Source: Deltaproteobacteria bacterium HGW-Deltaproteobacteria-8
GTDB taxonomy: Bacteria > Desulfobacterota > Desulfovibrionia > Desulfovibrionales > Desulfovibrionaceae
Direction of reading: 5' to 3'
DNA length: 64,000 nucleotides
Assembly: GCA_002840405.1 (NCBI GenBank)
Contig: PHAR01000001.1
Coordinates: 392,320-456,319 of the forward strand
The first letter of the stretch is position 1. The number at the start of each line of letters is the position of its first letter. Both the position numbers and the translations under genes were made by a program. Below are positions 8,303-16,328 of the stretch, in pieces. The notes under the pieces were generated by a model. The model did no database searches. It had not been told where the DNA came from and saw nothing but the letters and a program-made list of their open reading frames with translations.

Positions 8303-9454
8303 CTAGTTGTCCAGGCGAACCTCCACCCGGCGGTTGCGCTGCCTGTTGGCCTCCGTGGTGTTTGGCACCAGCGGGCGCCTCTTGCCGTAGCCGTTGGTGC
8401 GCAGGGTCGCGGCATCGACGCCGCCGCGCTCCACAAGATACGCCTTCACCGAGGCCGAGCGGCGCTCGCTGAGCTTCTGGTTGTACTCGGCCGTGCCGAC
8501 GTAGTCGCAGTGGCCAGAGAGCAGGACCTTGCGGCCCTTGAGAGCGTCGGACTTAAGCGCCTTGGCCAGCTCGTTCAGCATGGGGTGGGACTCTTCGCGG
8601 ATGCGTGCGGAGTCGAAGTCGAACTCGATCTTGAGCTTCAGGCTGCCCGGTGCGCGCTTGCCATTCTTGCCCGCCGAGTTCAGCAGCCCGGCAGCCATGC
8701 CACGCGAGGCGTCGCTGTCGTCGTCCCCGGCCAGGGGCGAGCCGCTGGCCAGGATGTTGCGGGTCATGGCCTGGGAGTTGTCGGCAAAACCCAGTTCCTC
8801 ATCCGTGGCCGGCATCCAGGACTTGAGCGGCACGGCCATGTCGCGGGCCATGGAAACCATGGCCTCGGTCAAGGGCGAGTCGGACAGGCGCGTGTGCAGG
8901 TCGAACAGGATCCAGTCCTTGACGAGCTTGGCATTGACGCGCGCGGACTGGTCCATGGACAGGAGCAGGGCGCCGCCCTTGGTCTCGTAGATGCGGATCT
9001 GCAGGGTCACTGCGGTGCTGTCGACAGAGCCGCCGGTGTACAAATAGGGCACGATGCCCACCACCACGAGGTCGGCCCCGGCGCGGCGAGCCACGCTCAC
9101 GGCCTGCTCCGGCCCCCGGTACACCAGTTGCGGGTCGAACATCAGGGTCTCGAACACGGCCTCCTCGGTCCAGGTCTGGTGGACCAGGCGAGCCAGTTCA
9201 CGACCGATGAGCAGGTGGTTCTCCATCTTCTGGGCGATCCAGAAGGGATACATGAGCACCCGGGGCGCGTCGCTGAGCTGGCTCTTGGGCTTCACGGAGA
9301 TGGCCAGCTTGCTCTTCTCCACCGGCGCATCGCGGTAGACCCTGGTGGGGTTGACGATGCTCGGGTCGACATTGGCGCAAGCGGCAAGGGCCAGGGCGGC
9401 AAAGGCCAAGAGCGCCAGGGCGCAAAAAATCCGGATGTGGAAGATTGGTTTCAT
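8303..9454 (-). CDS. OmpA-family lipoprotein
   Basis: Outer-membrane lipoprotein that should anchor to peptidoglycan. I place the start at the ATG giving MKPIFHIRIF (383 residues), because a signal peptide follows directly and ends in a lipobox (LAAC, Cys26); the open frame upstream lacks a good ribosome site. Residues ~35-230 hold a globular domain (ARRAGADLVVVGIVPYLYTGG) resembling CsgG/LpoB-like periplasmic modules. The last ~115 residues are an OmpA_C domain (KIEFDFDSA, LSGHCDYVGTAEYNQKLSERRA-like block, NRRVEVRL). It is monocistronic and ends at a strong terminator. Confidence 0.88.
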   Translation of the reverse strand: MKPIFHIRIFCALALLAFAALALAACANVDPSIVNPTRVYRDAPVEKSKLAISVKPKSQLSDAPRVLMYPFWIAQKMENHLLIGRELARLVHQTWTEEAVFETLMFDPQLVYRGPEQAVSVARRAGADLVVVGIVPYLYTGGSVDSTAVTLQIRIYETKGGALLLSMDQSARVNAKLVKDWILFDLHTRLSDSPLTEAMVSMARDMAVPLKSWMPATDEELGFADNSQAMTRNILASGSPLAGDDDSDASRGMAAGLLNSAGKNGKRAPGSLKLKIEFDFDSARIREESHPMLNELAKALKSDALKGRKVLLSGHCDYVGTAEYNQKLSERRSASVKAYLVERGGVDAATLRTNGYGKRRPLVPNTTEANRQRNRRVEVRLDN

Positions 9455-9591
9455 GGGCGTACTCTCGAGGGTAAGCATGTTGCCCACGCGCGACGGAATT
9501 CCGACGCGGACGCGGTCCTGTGCAGGGATGTTAGCAAGATGCGTACCGCCCCCCGAGAAAAACCGCCGGAAACAGGCAGATTCGGCGAGGG

Positions 9592-9927
9592 CTATTGCAG
9601 AAGCCGGGTGGGGGCCGGGGCTTGTCCCATGACGCGCAGGAGCTGCGCACGCGAGTTCACCAGCCCCCGGCGCAGAAGCTGGCGCTTCTCCGGGGCCAGG
9701 CGGCGAAAGCCGGGGTTTGCGGCGAGGTCGGTCAGGCGGTGCATTTCCTCGTGGATGCCCCAGATGCGCGACTGCAGGCGGCGCTCCGGCGGACAGACGC
9801 GCCGGGCGGCCTCGGCCAGGGTGCGCACCTCCTCGGCCAGGCGCAGCAGGCCGCCGGGATTGGCCAGGGCCGTGCTCCTGCGCACCGCGCAGTAGGCCCG
9901 CCACTTGCGGCGGACCCAGTTCAGCAC
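9592..9927 (-). CDS. Hypothetical basic helical protein
   Basis: I do not recognise the family. The 111-residue product is rich in Arg, Leu and Ala and is predicted mostly helical, without signal peptide or membrane segment. A GTG at 9927 is preferred because AGGAG lies six bases before it; an earlier GTG at 9945 would add six residues. It begins 24 bases after the stop of the zinc-ribbon/Yip1 gene and is probably co-transcribed with it. GC-rich third positions support it as a real gene. Confidence 0.6.
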   Translation of the reverse strand: MLNWVRRKWRAYCAVRRSTALANPGGLLRLAEEVRTLAEAARRVCPPERRLQSRIWGIHEEMHRLTDLAANPGFRRLAPEKRQLLRRGLVNSRAQLLRVMGQAPAPTRLLQ

Positions 9928-9950
9928 TGGTTTCTCCTGGCCCACGGCCC

Positions 9951-11012
9951 CTACCCCTTCACCCCGGCCTGCATGAGGCCCAGCGCAGCGGCCAGGAGCA
10001 GCAGGATGGGCAGGAACACCGCGAACATGGCTGCGGAGACGCTGGTCCGGTGCGCCTCCTTAAGTCCGATGACGGTCAGAACCAGGCTCCAGACCCCGCC
10101 CATCAGCGGGCCGAAGAAGGGCACCACGCCCATTAGCAGCGGCGCTGCGGAGTAGCAGAGCACGCGGAAGGTGGCCTCGGCCCCGCTGCCCGGCCCGCCC
10201 GTGAAACGGAAGATGGCGCGCAACAGCAGATGGATGATGCCGGTCATGAGCATGAGCCGCAGGATGAGCAGCAAGGGATAGAACACCAGGAGGAGGATGG
10301 GGCCGGTTCCGGCCATGCCCATGCCCAGGTCCATGAGCTCCTGGCTGCCGGTGTACTGCGACAGGGAGGCCAGGCTGGACAAACCCCAAAAGTACTGGCT
10401 GACCATCATGAACTCGGCCAGGAGCAGGTGGAAGATGAGCGGTTTGGCCATGCCGCCGCTGACGGGCATGGAGCGGAAGAAGGCCGAGGGCGTCTTGAGC
10501 ACCGCCGTGATGGTTCTCCACAGGCCGGGGAAGAAGCCGTGCCTGGGCAGGTCCTCGAAAGGCACGGGCGAGCCTGCGGAAACCAGCCCGGACTCCGGGG
10601 TGGGCTCCGGCCGAAACGGAGCGGACGTCGGTTCCGGGCTTGGTTGGGAGGGTTCCTGGGCAGTCGCCTGGGGCGCGGGATCGGGCTTGGGGCCTTCGGG
10701 CTTCACTCCCTGGAGGTGCTTCCAGGCCTGCTCTGCGGCGGCGCGCTGGGCGGCCAGGGGATCACGGCCGCTGGCCGGGCCGGGCCGGGCCGAAAGGTCC
10801 TGGCCGCCCAGCAGCGGGGAGGACGGCGCAGGGCGAGGGGCCGCTGGCGACCGATCAGCAGCGCGCGGGTCGGCAGGCGGCAGGTCGTCCACCACGCGGA
10901 AGCGGAACTTGTGTTGGCAGCGCGGGCAGGTGGCCATCTGGGCGCGCGGGGGGATCTTCGCCAGGTCGATTTCCCGGCCGAAGCCGCACATGGGGCAGAG
11001 AATCCGCATCAT
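9951..11012 (-). CDS. Zinc-ribbon and Yip1-domain membrane protein
   Basis: A 353-residue protein with three parts: an N-terminal zinc ribbon of the MJ0042 kind (Cys6, Cys9, Cys29, Cys32), a Pro/Ser/Ala-rich linker (~45-150), and a C-terminal Yip1 domain with about five hydrophobic helices (FHLLLAEFMMVSQYF, ILLLVFYPLLLILRLML, LIGLKEAHRTS). Yip1 proteins act in membrane organisation; the bacterial role is not known. Two adjacent ATG codons compete for the start. It is upstream of, and probably in one transcript with, the small basic protein. Confidence 0.82.
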   Translation of the reverse strand: MMRILCPMCGFGREIDLAKIPPRAQMATCPRCQHKFRFRVVDDLPPADPRAADRSPAAPRPAPSSPLLGGQDLSARPGPASGRDPLAAQRAAAEQAWKHLQGVKPEGPKPDPAPQATAQEPSQPSPEPTSAPFRPEPTPESGLVSAGSPVPFEDLPRHGFFPGLWRTITAVLKTPSAFFRSMPVSGGMAKPLIFHLLLAEFMMVSQYFWGLSSLASLSQYTGSQELMDLGMGMAGTGPILLLVFYPLLLILRLMLMTGIIHLLLRAIFRFTGGPGSGAEATFRVLCYSAAPLLMGVVPFFGPLMGGVWSLVLTVIGLKEAHRTSVSAAMFAVFLPILLLLAAALGLMQAGVKG

Positions 11013-11101
11013 AATCCTTGGGAAAAGGTTGGTTCAGGAGTGCAACCCTAGCTGTTTTGCAGACGGGAATCAATACGCGCGAGGGCAGAGGAATGCCGGG
11101 C

Positions 11102-12322
11102 TCAGGCGAATTCCGGCGGGAGCAGCAGGCAGCGCGGCGGGCCGTCTTGTCCGTGGCCTGGTTCGCGTGCGGCCAGAAGTTCGCGCGCCACGCTGGGATA
11201 TTCAACGCTCAAGGCATGGCGCACGCGCCCGGCCCCGGCCTCGTCGAAGCGGTCCAGCTTCCGGCGCAGGGCCTCCTCGCCCTTGCGCAGACGGCTCAGG
11301 TGCTCGATCTCCACATCCAGGGCCAGGGCCTGCGCCCCCTGGATGCCGATCAGCCGCTCGTGCACTGGGTTGACGAAAGACAGGCCCGGCGCGTTGCGGA
11401 AGAGCCGCAGCTGCACGTCGGGCCAAAGCCCGAAGCCCGTGAGGACATGCTCCGCGTCCGGATAGGGAGTGAGGCGCGGGAAGTGCCAGGCCCCGACCTT
11501 GTGGACCTCGGGAACCGCGCACAGGGCCGGGAGAGTCCCCCAGGACGCAGGGGAAAGGCGTTCGTCGGCGTCGAGATACAGCACCCATTCGCCCGAACAG
11601 GCGGCGAGCATGGCGCTGCGCTGGGCCGAGAAGTCCGCGCCCAGGGGCCGGGCAATCTGCCGCACCGGAAAACGGTCCGGCACCGGAATCCCCGGCAAGG
11701 TTTCGGCGTCCCAGACCAGCGCCAGTTCGTCCAGCCAGTCCGGAAGTTGGGCAAAAAACTCGGCCAGGTCCGGCTCCGAAGGCGAAAGGATGGCCGCAAC
11801 CGACAGCCGGTGCCGGGGCGGCGAGACAGGCATGTCCAGCGGGCGCGAGCGCGTGAGCAAAAGCTCCAGCGGCCTGTGCGCGGCCTTGGCCTGGGGCGCA
11901 AGCTCCGGATTGGGCAGGATGAGCGCGTCCTGGAAGCTTACGCCCGCGCGGTCGAGCAGGAAGAACAGCGCCCAGGGCGAGGAGTCCGCAGCCAAGCCCG
12001 CCTTGCTCCCTTCCCGCCACCAGCCGAGCCGCCCGGTCACCCGCAGGGCGCGCACCAGGGCCAGGTCCTGCTCGCAGACGCAGAGCGCTCCAGCAGGCAA
12101 AACATCAACCAGGGCCGCAGCCAACGCCCCGGTGCCCAGGCCCACCAGCACCAGATGCCTGCGGCCCGAGCGCTCGAAGGCCGCCAACGCGCGCGCGGTC
12201 AGGCGCTCCAGGTCTGCAGGCGCAGGCGCAGCCGGGGGCATGGCCGGGGTGTCCGCGCCCTTGAAGCCGAAGCCCAGCACCTCGGCGCTGCAGGCGTTCA
12301 AGATATCCTGGGGCAGCATCAT
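11102..12322 (-). CDS. Family 2-like glycosyltransferase with an N-terminal Rossmann-like domain
   Basis: Probably adds a sugar to a surface glycan or LPS core at the inner face of the membrane. Residues ~50-110 contain a nucleotide-fold strand and glycine loop (LVLVGLGTGALAAAL). The transferase part begins near residue 165 (RLSVAAILS) and shows the metal-binding DxD-type motif in WVLYLDADERLSP, and a WaaE-like block (PVHERL). It overlaps the upstream family 4 transferase by four bases, so the two are coupled. The substrate is not predictable. The downstream end is free, with 89 bases before the next gene. Confidence 0.8.
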   Translation of the reverse strand: MMLPQDILNACSAEVLGFGFKGADTPAMPPAAPAPADLERLTARALAAFERSGRRHLVLVGLGTGALAAALVDVLPAGALCVCEQDLALVRALRVTGRLGWWREGSKAGLAADSSPWALFFLLDRAGVSFQDALILPNPELAPQAKAAHRPLELLLTRSRPLDMPVSPPRHRLSVAAILSPSEPDLAEFFAQLPDWLDELALVWDAETLPGIPVPDRFPVRQIARPLGADFSAQRSAMLAACSGEWVLYLDADERLSPASWGTLPALCAVPEVHKVGAWHFPRLTPYPDAEHVLTGFGLWPDVQLRLFRNAPGLSFVNPVHERLIGIQGAQALALDVEIEHLSRLRKGEEALRRKLDRFDEAGAGRVRHALSVEYPSVARELLAAREPGHGQDGPPRCLLLPPEFA

Positions 12323-13440
12323 GCGGCCCCCCTGCCCTTGCGGGCCAGCAGGTCCAGGTACATGCCGCCAAGCCTTGCGCCGATGTCCTGGGCGCGGAAC
12401 AACTGCTGAGCCTTTTCGCGCCCGGCCTGTCCCATGCGCCGCGCCTCGGCGGGGTTGGCGAAGAGCCAGGCCACGGCCTGGGCATACTGTTCGGCGTTCT
12501 CGGCCACCAGTCCGGTGACGCCGTGGTCCACCAGCTCCAGCTGGGCGTTGTCGCGCTCGCCCACGGCCGGGTGGGTGACCACGGGCAGGCCGCAGGCCAT
12601 GGCCTCGGCGATGACCAGCCCGAAGCTCTCACCCGTGTCGTTGGCGTGGGCCAAAACCGAAAGCCCGCCATAGAACGCCGCCAGCTCCGCATCCGACGAC
12701 ACAGGCGGCAGGAACTCCACCACAGCCTCCAGCCCGTGCTGGCGCACGTAGGCCTCGGCCTCGGCGATGCCGCCGATGACGCGGCAGCTGAAGTCCGGCA
12801 CGCTCCTGGCCAACAAGGGCAGGATGGCAAGCGCCAGGGCCGACCACTTGCCGGGATCAGGCCGCGAGATGCGGCCCGCCACTGGCGCGTCAAAGGACGG
12901 ACCGTTTGGCAGCGCGCTGGCGAAGAAGTCTGTGTCCACGGGGTTGTACAGCACGCCATGCTCCGGCCAGCGGACCGGGATGCCGGTCTGCCGCGTGAAG
13001 CGCTGGGCGCAGAAGTTGGAGACAAAGAGGTGGCAGTCGATGACCCGGCCCGAGGGCGAGGGGTCGTGGCGGCCGAAGACGTTGGTCTCCACCACCACCG
13101 TGGCCGGATGTGCGGCCACGTAGTCGCGCACGGGCCGCAGGAGCTCCGGCTCGGGCCAGCCCGCGCGATGCACATGGACGACCTCCGGCGAAAAAGCGCC
13201 GAGGGCGCGGTCCAGCTCCATGCCGACGTAGGTTTTGGCCCCGACTTGGCGCACCTGTTCCGCGCGCGGGCCGTCTTCCGGGCTGTGCACGGCGGTCTCG
13301 AAGCGCTGCGGGTCCAGGTGTTGCACCAACAGCTGCATGACCTTCTCCGTGCCGCCCAGGCCCAGGGTCTTCACCGCGTGCAGCACCCGAATGCGGTTGT
13401 CAGCGCGGTTGTCAACGCGGTTGTCAGCGCGATCACTCAT
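12319..13440 (-). CDS. Family 4 (GT-B) glycosyltransferase
   Basis: Retaining GT-B transferase of 373 residues. The N-terminal Rossmann domain starts at IRVLHAVKTLGLGGTEKV (residues ~17-34); the donor domain carries the family signature ESFGLVIAEAMACGLPVV. The very N-terminus is a repeat (RADNR, VDNR, ADNR) encoded by 12-base units, so the true start could instead be at a later codon. It overlaps the upstream PEP/pyruvate-binding gene (ATGA) and the downstream family 2 gene, forming a three-gene unit. Confidence 0.88.
   Translation of the reverse strand: MSDRADNRVDNRADNRIRVLHAVKTLGLGGTEKVMQLLVQHLDPQRFETAVHSPEDGPRAEQVRQVGAKTYVGMELDRALGAFSPEVVHVHRAGWPEPELLRPVRDYVAAHPATVVVETNVFGRHDPSPSGRVIDCHLFVSNFCAQRFTRQTGIPVRWPEHGVLYNPVDTDFFASALPNGPSFDAPVAGRISRPDPGKWSALALAILPLLARSVPDFSCRVIGGIAEAEAYVRQHGLEAVVEFLPPVSSDAELAAFYGGLSVLAHANDTGESFGLVIAEAMACGLPVVTHPAVGERDNAQLELVDHGVTGLVAENAEQYAQAVAWLFANPAEARRMGQAGREKAQQLFRAQDIGARLGGMYLDLLARKGRGAA
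13393..13440 (-). repeat. 12-bp tandem repeat at the start of the family 4 glycosyltransferase
   Basis: Three perfect or one-mismatch copies of GCGGTTGTCAGC (plus-strand reading; 13393-13404, 13405-13416, 13417-13428) and a degenerate fourth that contains the start codon. It encodes a DNRA/DNRV repeat and could change copy number by slippage without breaking the frame. Confidence 0.85.
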
Positions 13441-16118
13441 GCCCCGGCCTCCGGGCAGAGCGGACCTGCGGCCGGTGTCGCAAGCGAGCCCGCGAGCATG
13501 GCGCGGATGTCGTCCAGCATCTTCTGGCGATGCGCGTCCGCCGCGCCCCGAGTGGCCATGGCCATGTCGATCTGCCGGGTGTGCACCAGCAGGTAGCCCA
13601 GGATGCGCAGGCGCTCCAGGATGAAGTCGTGGCGGCGGCTCTCGGCCTTGGCGAAAAGGTTGTCGCCGCGCAGCTTGACCTGGAAGTCAAACTGCTCCAG
13701 CACCTCGCCGATGAGCTCCGCCCGCAGCACGCGGCGACGTTCGTCGGCCGCGCCGCCGCTGAACTTGAAGCCCGCGTAGGAGTCGAAGTCGCCCTCGGAG
13801 AGCAGGGACTCGATGGTGGTGAAGTGGAAGCCGAAGCGCGAGCTCAGGCAGGCGTAGCGCCTGGAGATCATGAACACGTTGCGCTCGCAGAAGCTCCCGC
13901 CCCCGCCCTCGCCCAGCTCCGGGTTCATGGTGGCTTGCAAAAACACGCTCATCATGCTCCCGGCGCTGGCCGCCGGCGGCCCGGCCCAGGGCACGGCCAC
14001 AATGCCCTGCCAGATGGCCAGCATGGGCGGGCTGGCGATGTCGTCCAGGCGCACGAAGCGCTCCGGGATCTCGCGGGTGAAGCCGTCGTCCAGGTTGATG
14101 ACCCACCACTGCATGGGCACGTCGCAGACCAGCTGCTTGCTGGCCTGGCTGGCCAGGCCGTGGCGCGTGCCGAACTCGAACATGTCGCGCACGCTCATCT
14201 CATGCGCGTAGCGGGTGATGTCGTGGTAGGTCTTGCAGTTGGCAATGCGAAAATCCGGCGACTCCGGGTCGGTCAGGTTCAGCGGCAGAATGAGCCGGGT
14301 GGCCTCGCGCAGGGTCTCGAACACCGGGCTGCCCGCCATGACGCTGGCCGGCGGCGCGGCCTGGGCCAAAAGCTCGTCCACTTTGCCCTCGTAGATGCGC
14401 CGCCCCAGCGCGTCCACCGTGACCTCCTGGCCCTCGGCGAAGCGGGTGGAGGCCTCGGCCACGTCGAACAGCGCGGGCACGCCGAACTCACGGGCCACGT
14501 TGGCCAGGTGCCCAGTGATGCCGCCCTGCTCCGTCACCAGGGCCGAGGCTCGGGAGAGCAGCGCGGCCCAGCGCGGCAGGGCCATGGACGCCACCAGCAC
14601 CGCGCCCTCGGGAAAGCGCAGGGCGTCGACCTCGCGCCGGGCCACGAACACCGGGCCAAAGCCCACGCCCGGGCTGGCCGTGACGCCGCCGGAGAACAGC
14701 TCCCTCGCGCCCGGAACAACGGCCCGTGCAGGCGCGGCCGCATCCGTGGCGGTCATCTGCTGGAGCGGGCGGCATTGCAGCAGAAACACCCGGCCCGCCT
14801 TGTCCACGGCCCACTCGATGTCCTGGGGGCCGCCGTAGGCCTCCTCCAGCACCCCGGCCAGGCGCGCCAGCTCGCAGGCCTCGGCGTCGGAGATGGACGG
14901 CAGCGCGGCCTGGCCCTCGTCCACGGCCTCGCGGCGCAGGCCCTCGCCCTGGTCCGGCACGGTGCGGGAATCCTTGTGCTTGATGACGCGCTCGCGGACA
15001 CTCCCTCCCCCCGGCTCGATCACGAACAGGTCGGTCGGCGTGGTGCCGTCCACCACGGCCGTGGGCAAGCCCCACACGGAATTGATGACCACCGAGGCGT
15101 CGCGCACGTTGAGCGGGTTGCGCGAGTACATGACCCCACCCGCGCGGGCGTCGACCAGGGTCATGCAGCCCACGCACATGGCCACGTCCTCGTCGCGGAT
15201 GCCCCGGTTCAGGCGGTAGGTCATGGCGTGCAGGGTGTACTTGCTGGCGATGATTTCCTTGTAGGAAGAAAGCAGGTTCTCGCGCGGGACGCCCAGCAGG
15301 CTCTTGAACTGCCCGGCAAAGGTGGTGCCTGCGGCGTCCTCGCCCAGCGCGCTTGAGCGCAGGGACACGCGGATGACGCCCGAAGGCCCGCCGGAGTCGG
15401 CGCAGAGCCGGTCGTAGGCGGCCAGGATGGCCTGGGCCAGGGGTTCGGGCACCGGGGCGCCTATGATGCGCTGCTGGATCTCCGAGGCCAGACGGAAGCG
15501 CGAGTCGAGCCCTTCGCAGTCGCCTCCGCCGGAGCCGTCCTCGGGCAGGGCCTGCAGGCGCGCGTTGATCTCCGCCTGGAGGTCGCCCGCAGCCATGAAG
15601 GCCTCGAAGCCGCTGGCGGTGATGACGAAGCCGTCGGGAACGGGCAGGCCGATGCGCGAGCGCATGTCCCCCAGGTTGGCCATCTTGCCGCCGGTATGGT
15701 CCGAGGAGTGGCGGTCGATCTCGCCCAGGCGCAGGACAAAAGGCACGTCATGGGCCGGGACGCGCCGGGCGAGGGCCTCGTCGATGCCCGCCTGGATGGC
15801 GGCCAGCCGGGCGAACAGGGCGTCGTAGCGGCCGGGCTCCAGCTCGGTCAGGGCGCGCACCAGCTTGAAGACGTTGACGCCCACGGCCGTCGCGCTTGCG
15901 CGCACGAAGCTCATGCCGAAGATGCTCCGGCCGCGCAGGGCCTCCTCCAGATCGCTCATGATCTCAAGGGCCTTGTTGTTGGCCTCGAGCACCCGGGCAA
16001 AGGCCTGGGAGCGGCTGGCGAACAGCGTGCGCAGTTCATCCTGACTGGGGGCCGGGCCGGACCGGCCGCCGCTTAAGGCCTGCCTGATCCTGCCAAAGAA
16101 GCCTGCACGCTGTTCCAT
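13437..16118 (-). CDS. PEP/pyruvate-binding domain protein, PEP synthase-like without the usual C-terminal barrel
   Basis: An 893-residue protein. I take the ATG giving MEQRAGFFGRI, since the long open frame before it is antisense to kinase genes. Residues ~1-115 are helical. An ATP-grasp PPDK_N domain follows (DHTGGKMANLGDMRSRIGLP near 137-156, then SVWGLPTAVVDG). The phospho-histidine domain has GGITGHLANVAREFGVP, keeping the catalytic His. The last ~280 residues are not the PEP-binding TIM barrel of PpsA or PpdK but a distinct domain (WWVINLDDGFT, MSVFLQATMNPELGEGGGG). It is therefore probably not a gluconeogenic PpsA; a dikinase-like phosphotransfer to another acceptor is possible. It leads the unit with two glycosyltransferases. 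Confidence 0.8.
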   Translation of the reverse strand: MEQRAGFFGRIRQALSGGRSGPAPSQDELRTLFASRSQAFARVLEANNKALEIMSDLEEALRGRSIFGMSFVRASATAVGVNVFKLVRALTELEPGRYDALFARLAAIQAGIDEALARRVPAHDVPFVLRLGEIDRHSSDHTGGKMANLGDMRSRIGLPVPDGFVITASGFEAFMAAGDLQAEINARLQALPEDGSGGGDCEGLDSRFRLASEIQQRIIGAPVPEPLAQAILAAYDRLCADSGGPSGVIRVSLRSSALGEDAAGTTFAGQFKSLLGVPRENLLSSYKEIIASKYTLHAMTYRLNRGIRDEDVAMCVGCMTLVDARAGGVMYSRNPLNVRDASVVINSVWGLPTAVVDGTTPTDLFVIEPGGGSVRERVIKHKDSRTVPDQGEGLRREAVDEGQAALPSISDAEACELARLAGVLEEAYGGPQDIEWAVDKAGRVFLLQCRPLQQMTATDAAAPARAVVPGARELFSGGVTASPGVGFGPVFVARREVDALRFPEGAVLVASMALPRWAALLSRASALVTEQGGITGHLANVAREFGVPALFDVAEASTRFAEGQEVTVDALGRRIYEGKVDELLAQAAPPASVMAGSPVFETLREATRLILPLNLTDPESPDFRIANCKTYHDITRYAHEMSVRDMFEFGTRHGLASQASKQLVCDVPMQWWVINLDDGFTREIPERFVRLDDIASPPMLAIWQGIVAVPWAGPPAASAGSMMSVFLQATMNPELGEGGGGSFCERNVFMISRRYACLSSRFGFHFTTIESLLSEGDFDSYAGFKFSGGAADERRRVLRAELIGEVLEQFDFQVKLRGDNLFAKAESRRHDFILERLRILGYLLVHTRQIDMAMATRGAADAHRQKMLDDIRAMLAGSLATPAAGPLCPEAGA

Positions 16119-16221
16119 ACCCACCCAATCGCAGAAAATCCCGCCGGATACAAGCTGCCCGAAGCAGAAGCGGCCTGGCCGAAGCACAAACATGCACAAG
16201 GGCATACCCACCCCAAATCCC

Positions 16222-16250
16222 TTGCATATCATCTGCTCACGGGGTAAATA
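16222..16250 (+). promoter_or_regulatory. Sigma70-type promoter for the kinase-regulator operon
   Basis: TTGCAT (16222-16227) and TAAATA (16245-16250) are separated by 17 bases. This lies in the divergent gap between the PEP-binding gene and the first kinase, which starts about 75 bases downstream. Confidence 0.5.
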
Positions 16251-16328
16251 AAAAGTTGGTGCGACCTTTCTCCGGCTTGTCGGACGAAACCGGCGCACGC
16301 ACTTCACCCCCAAGACAAGGCGGCGGGC

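Noticed and set aside
9455-9904. N-terminal extension of the OmpA-type lipoprotein by ~150 residues
   Set aside because: A signal peptide with lipobox begins at 9454, and the extension overlaps the small basic protein gene.
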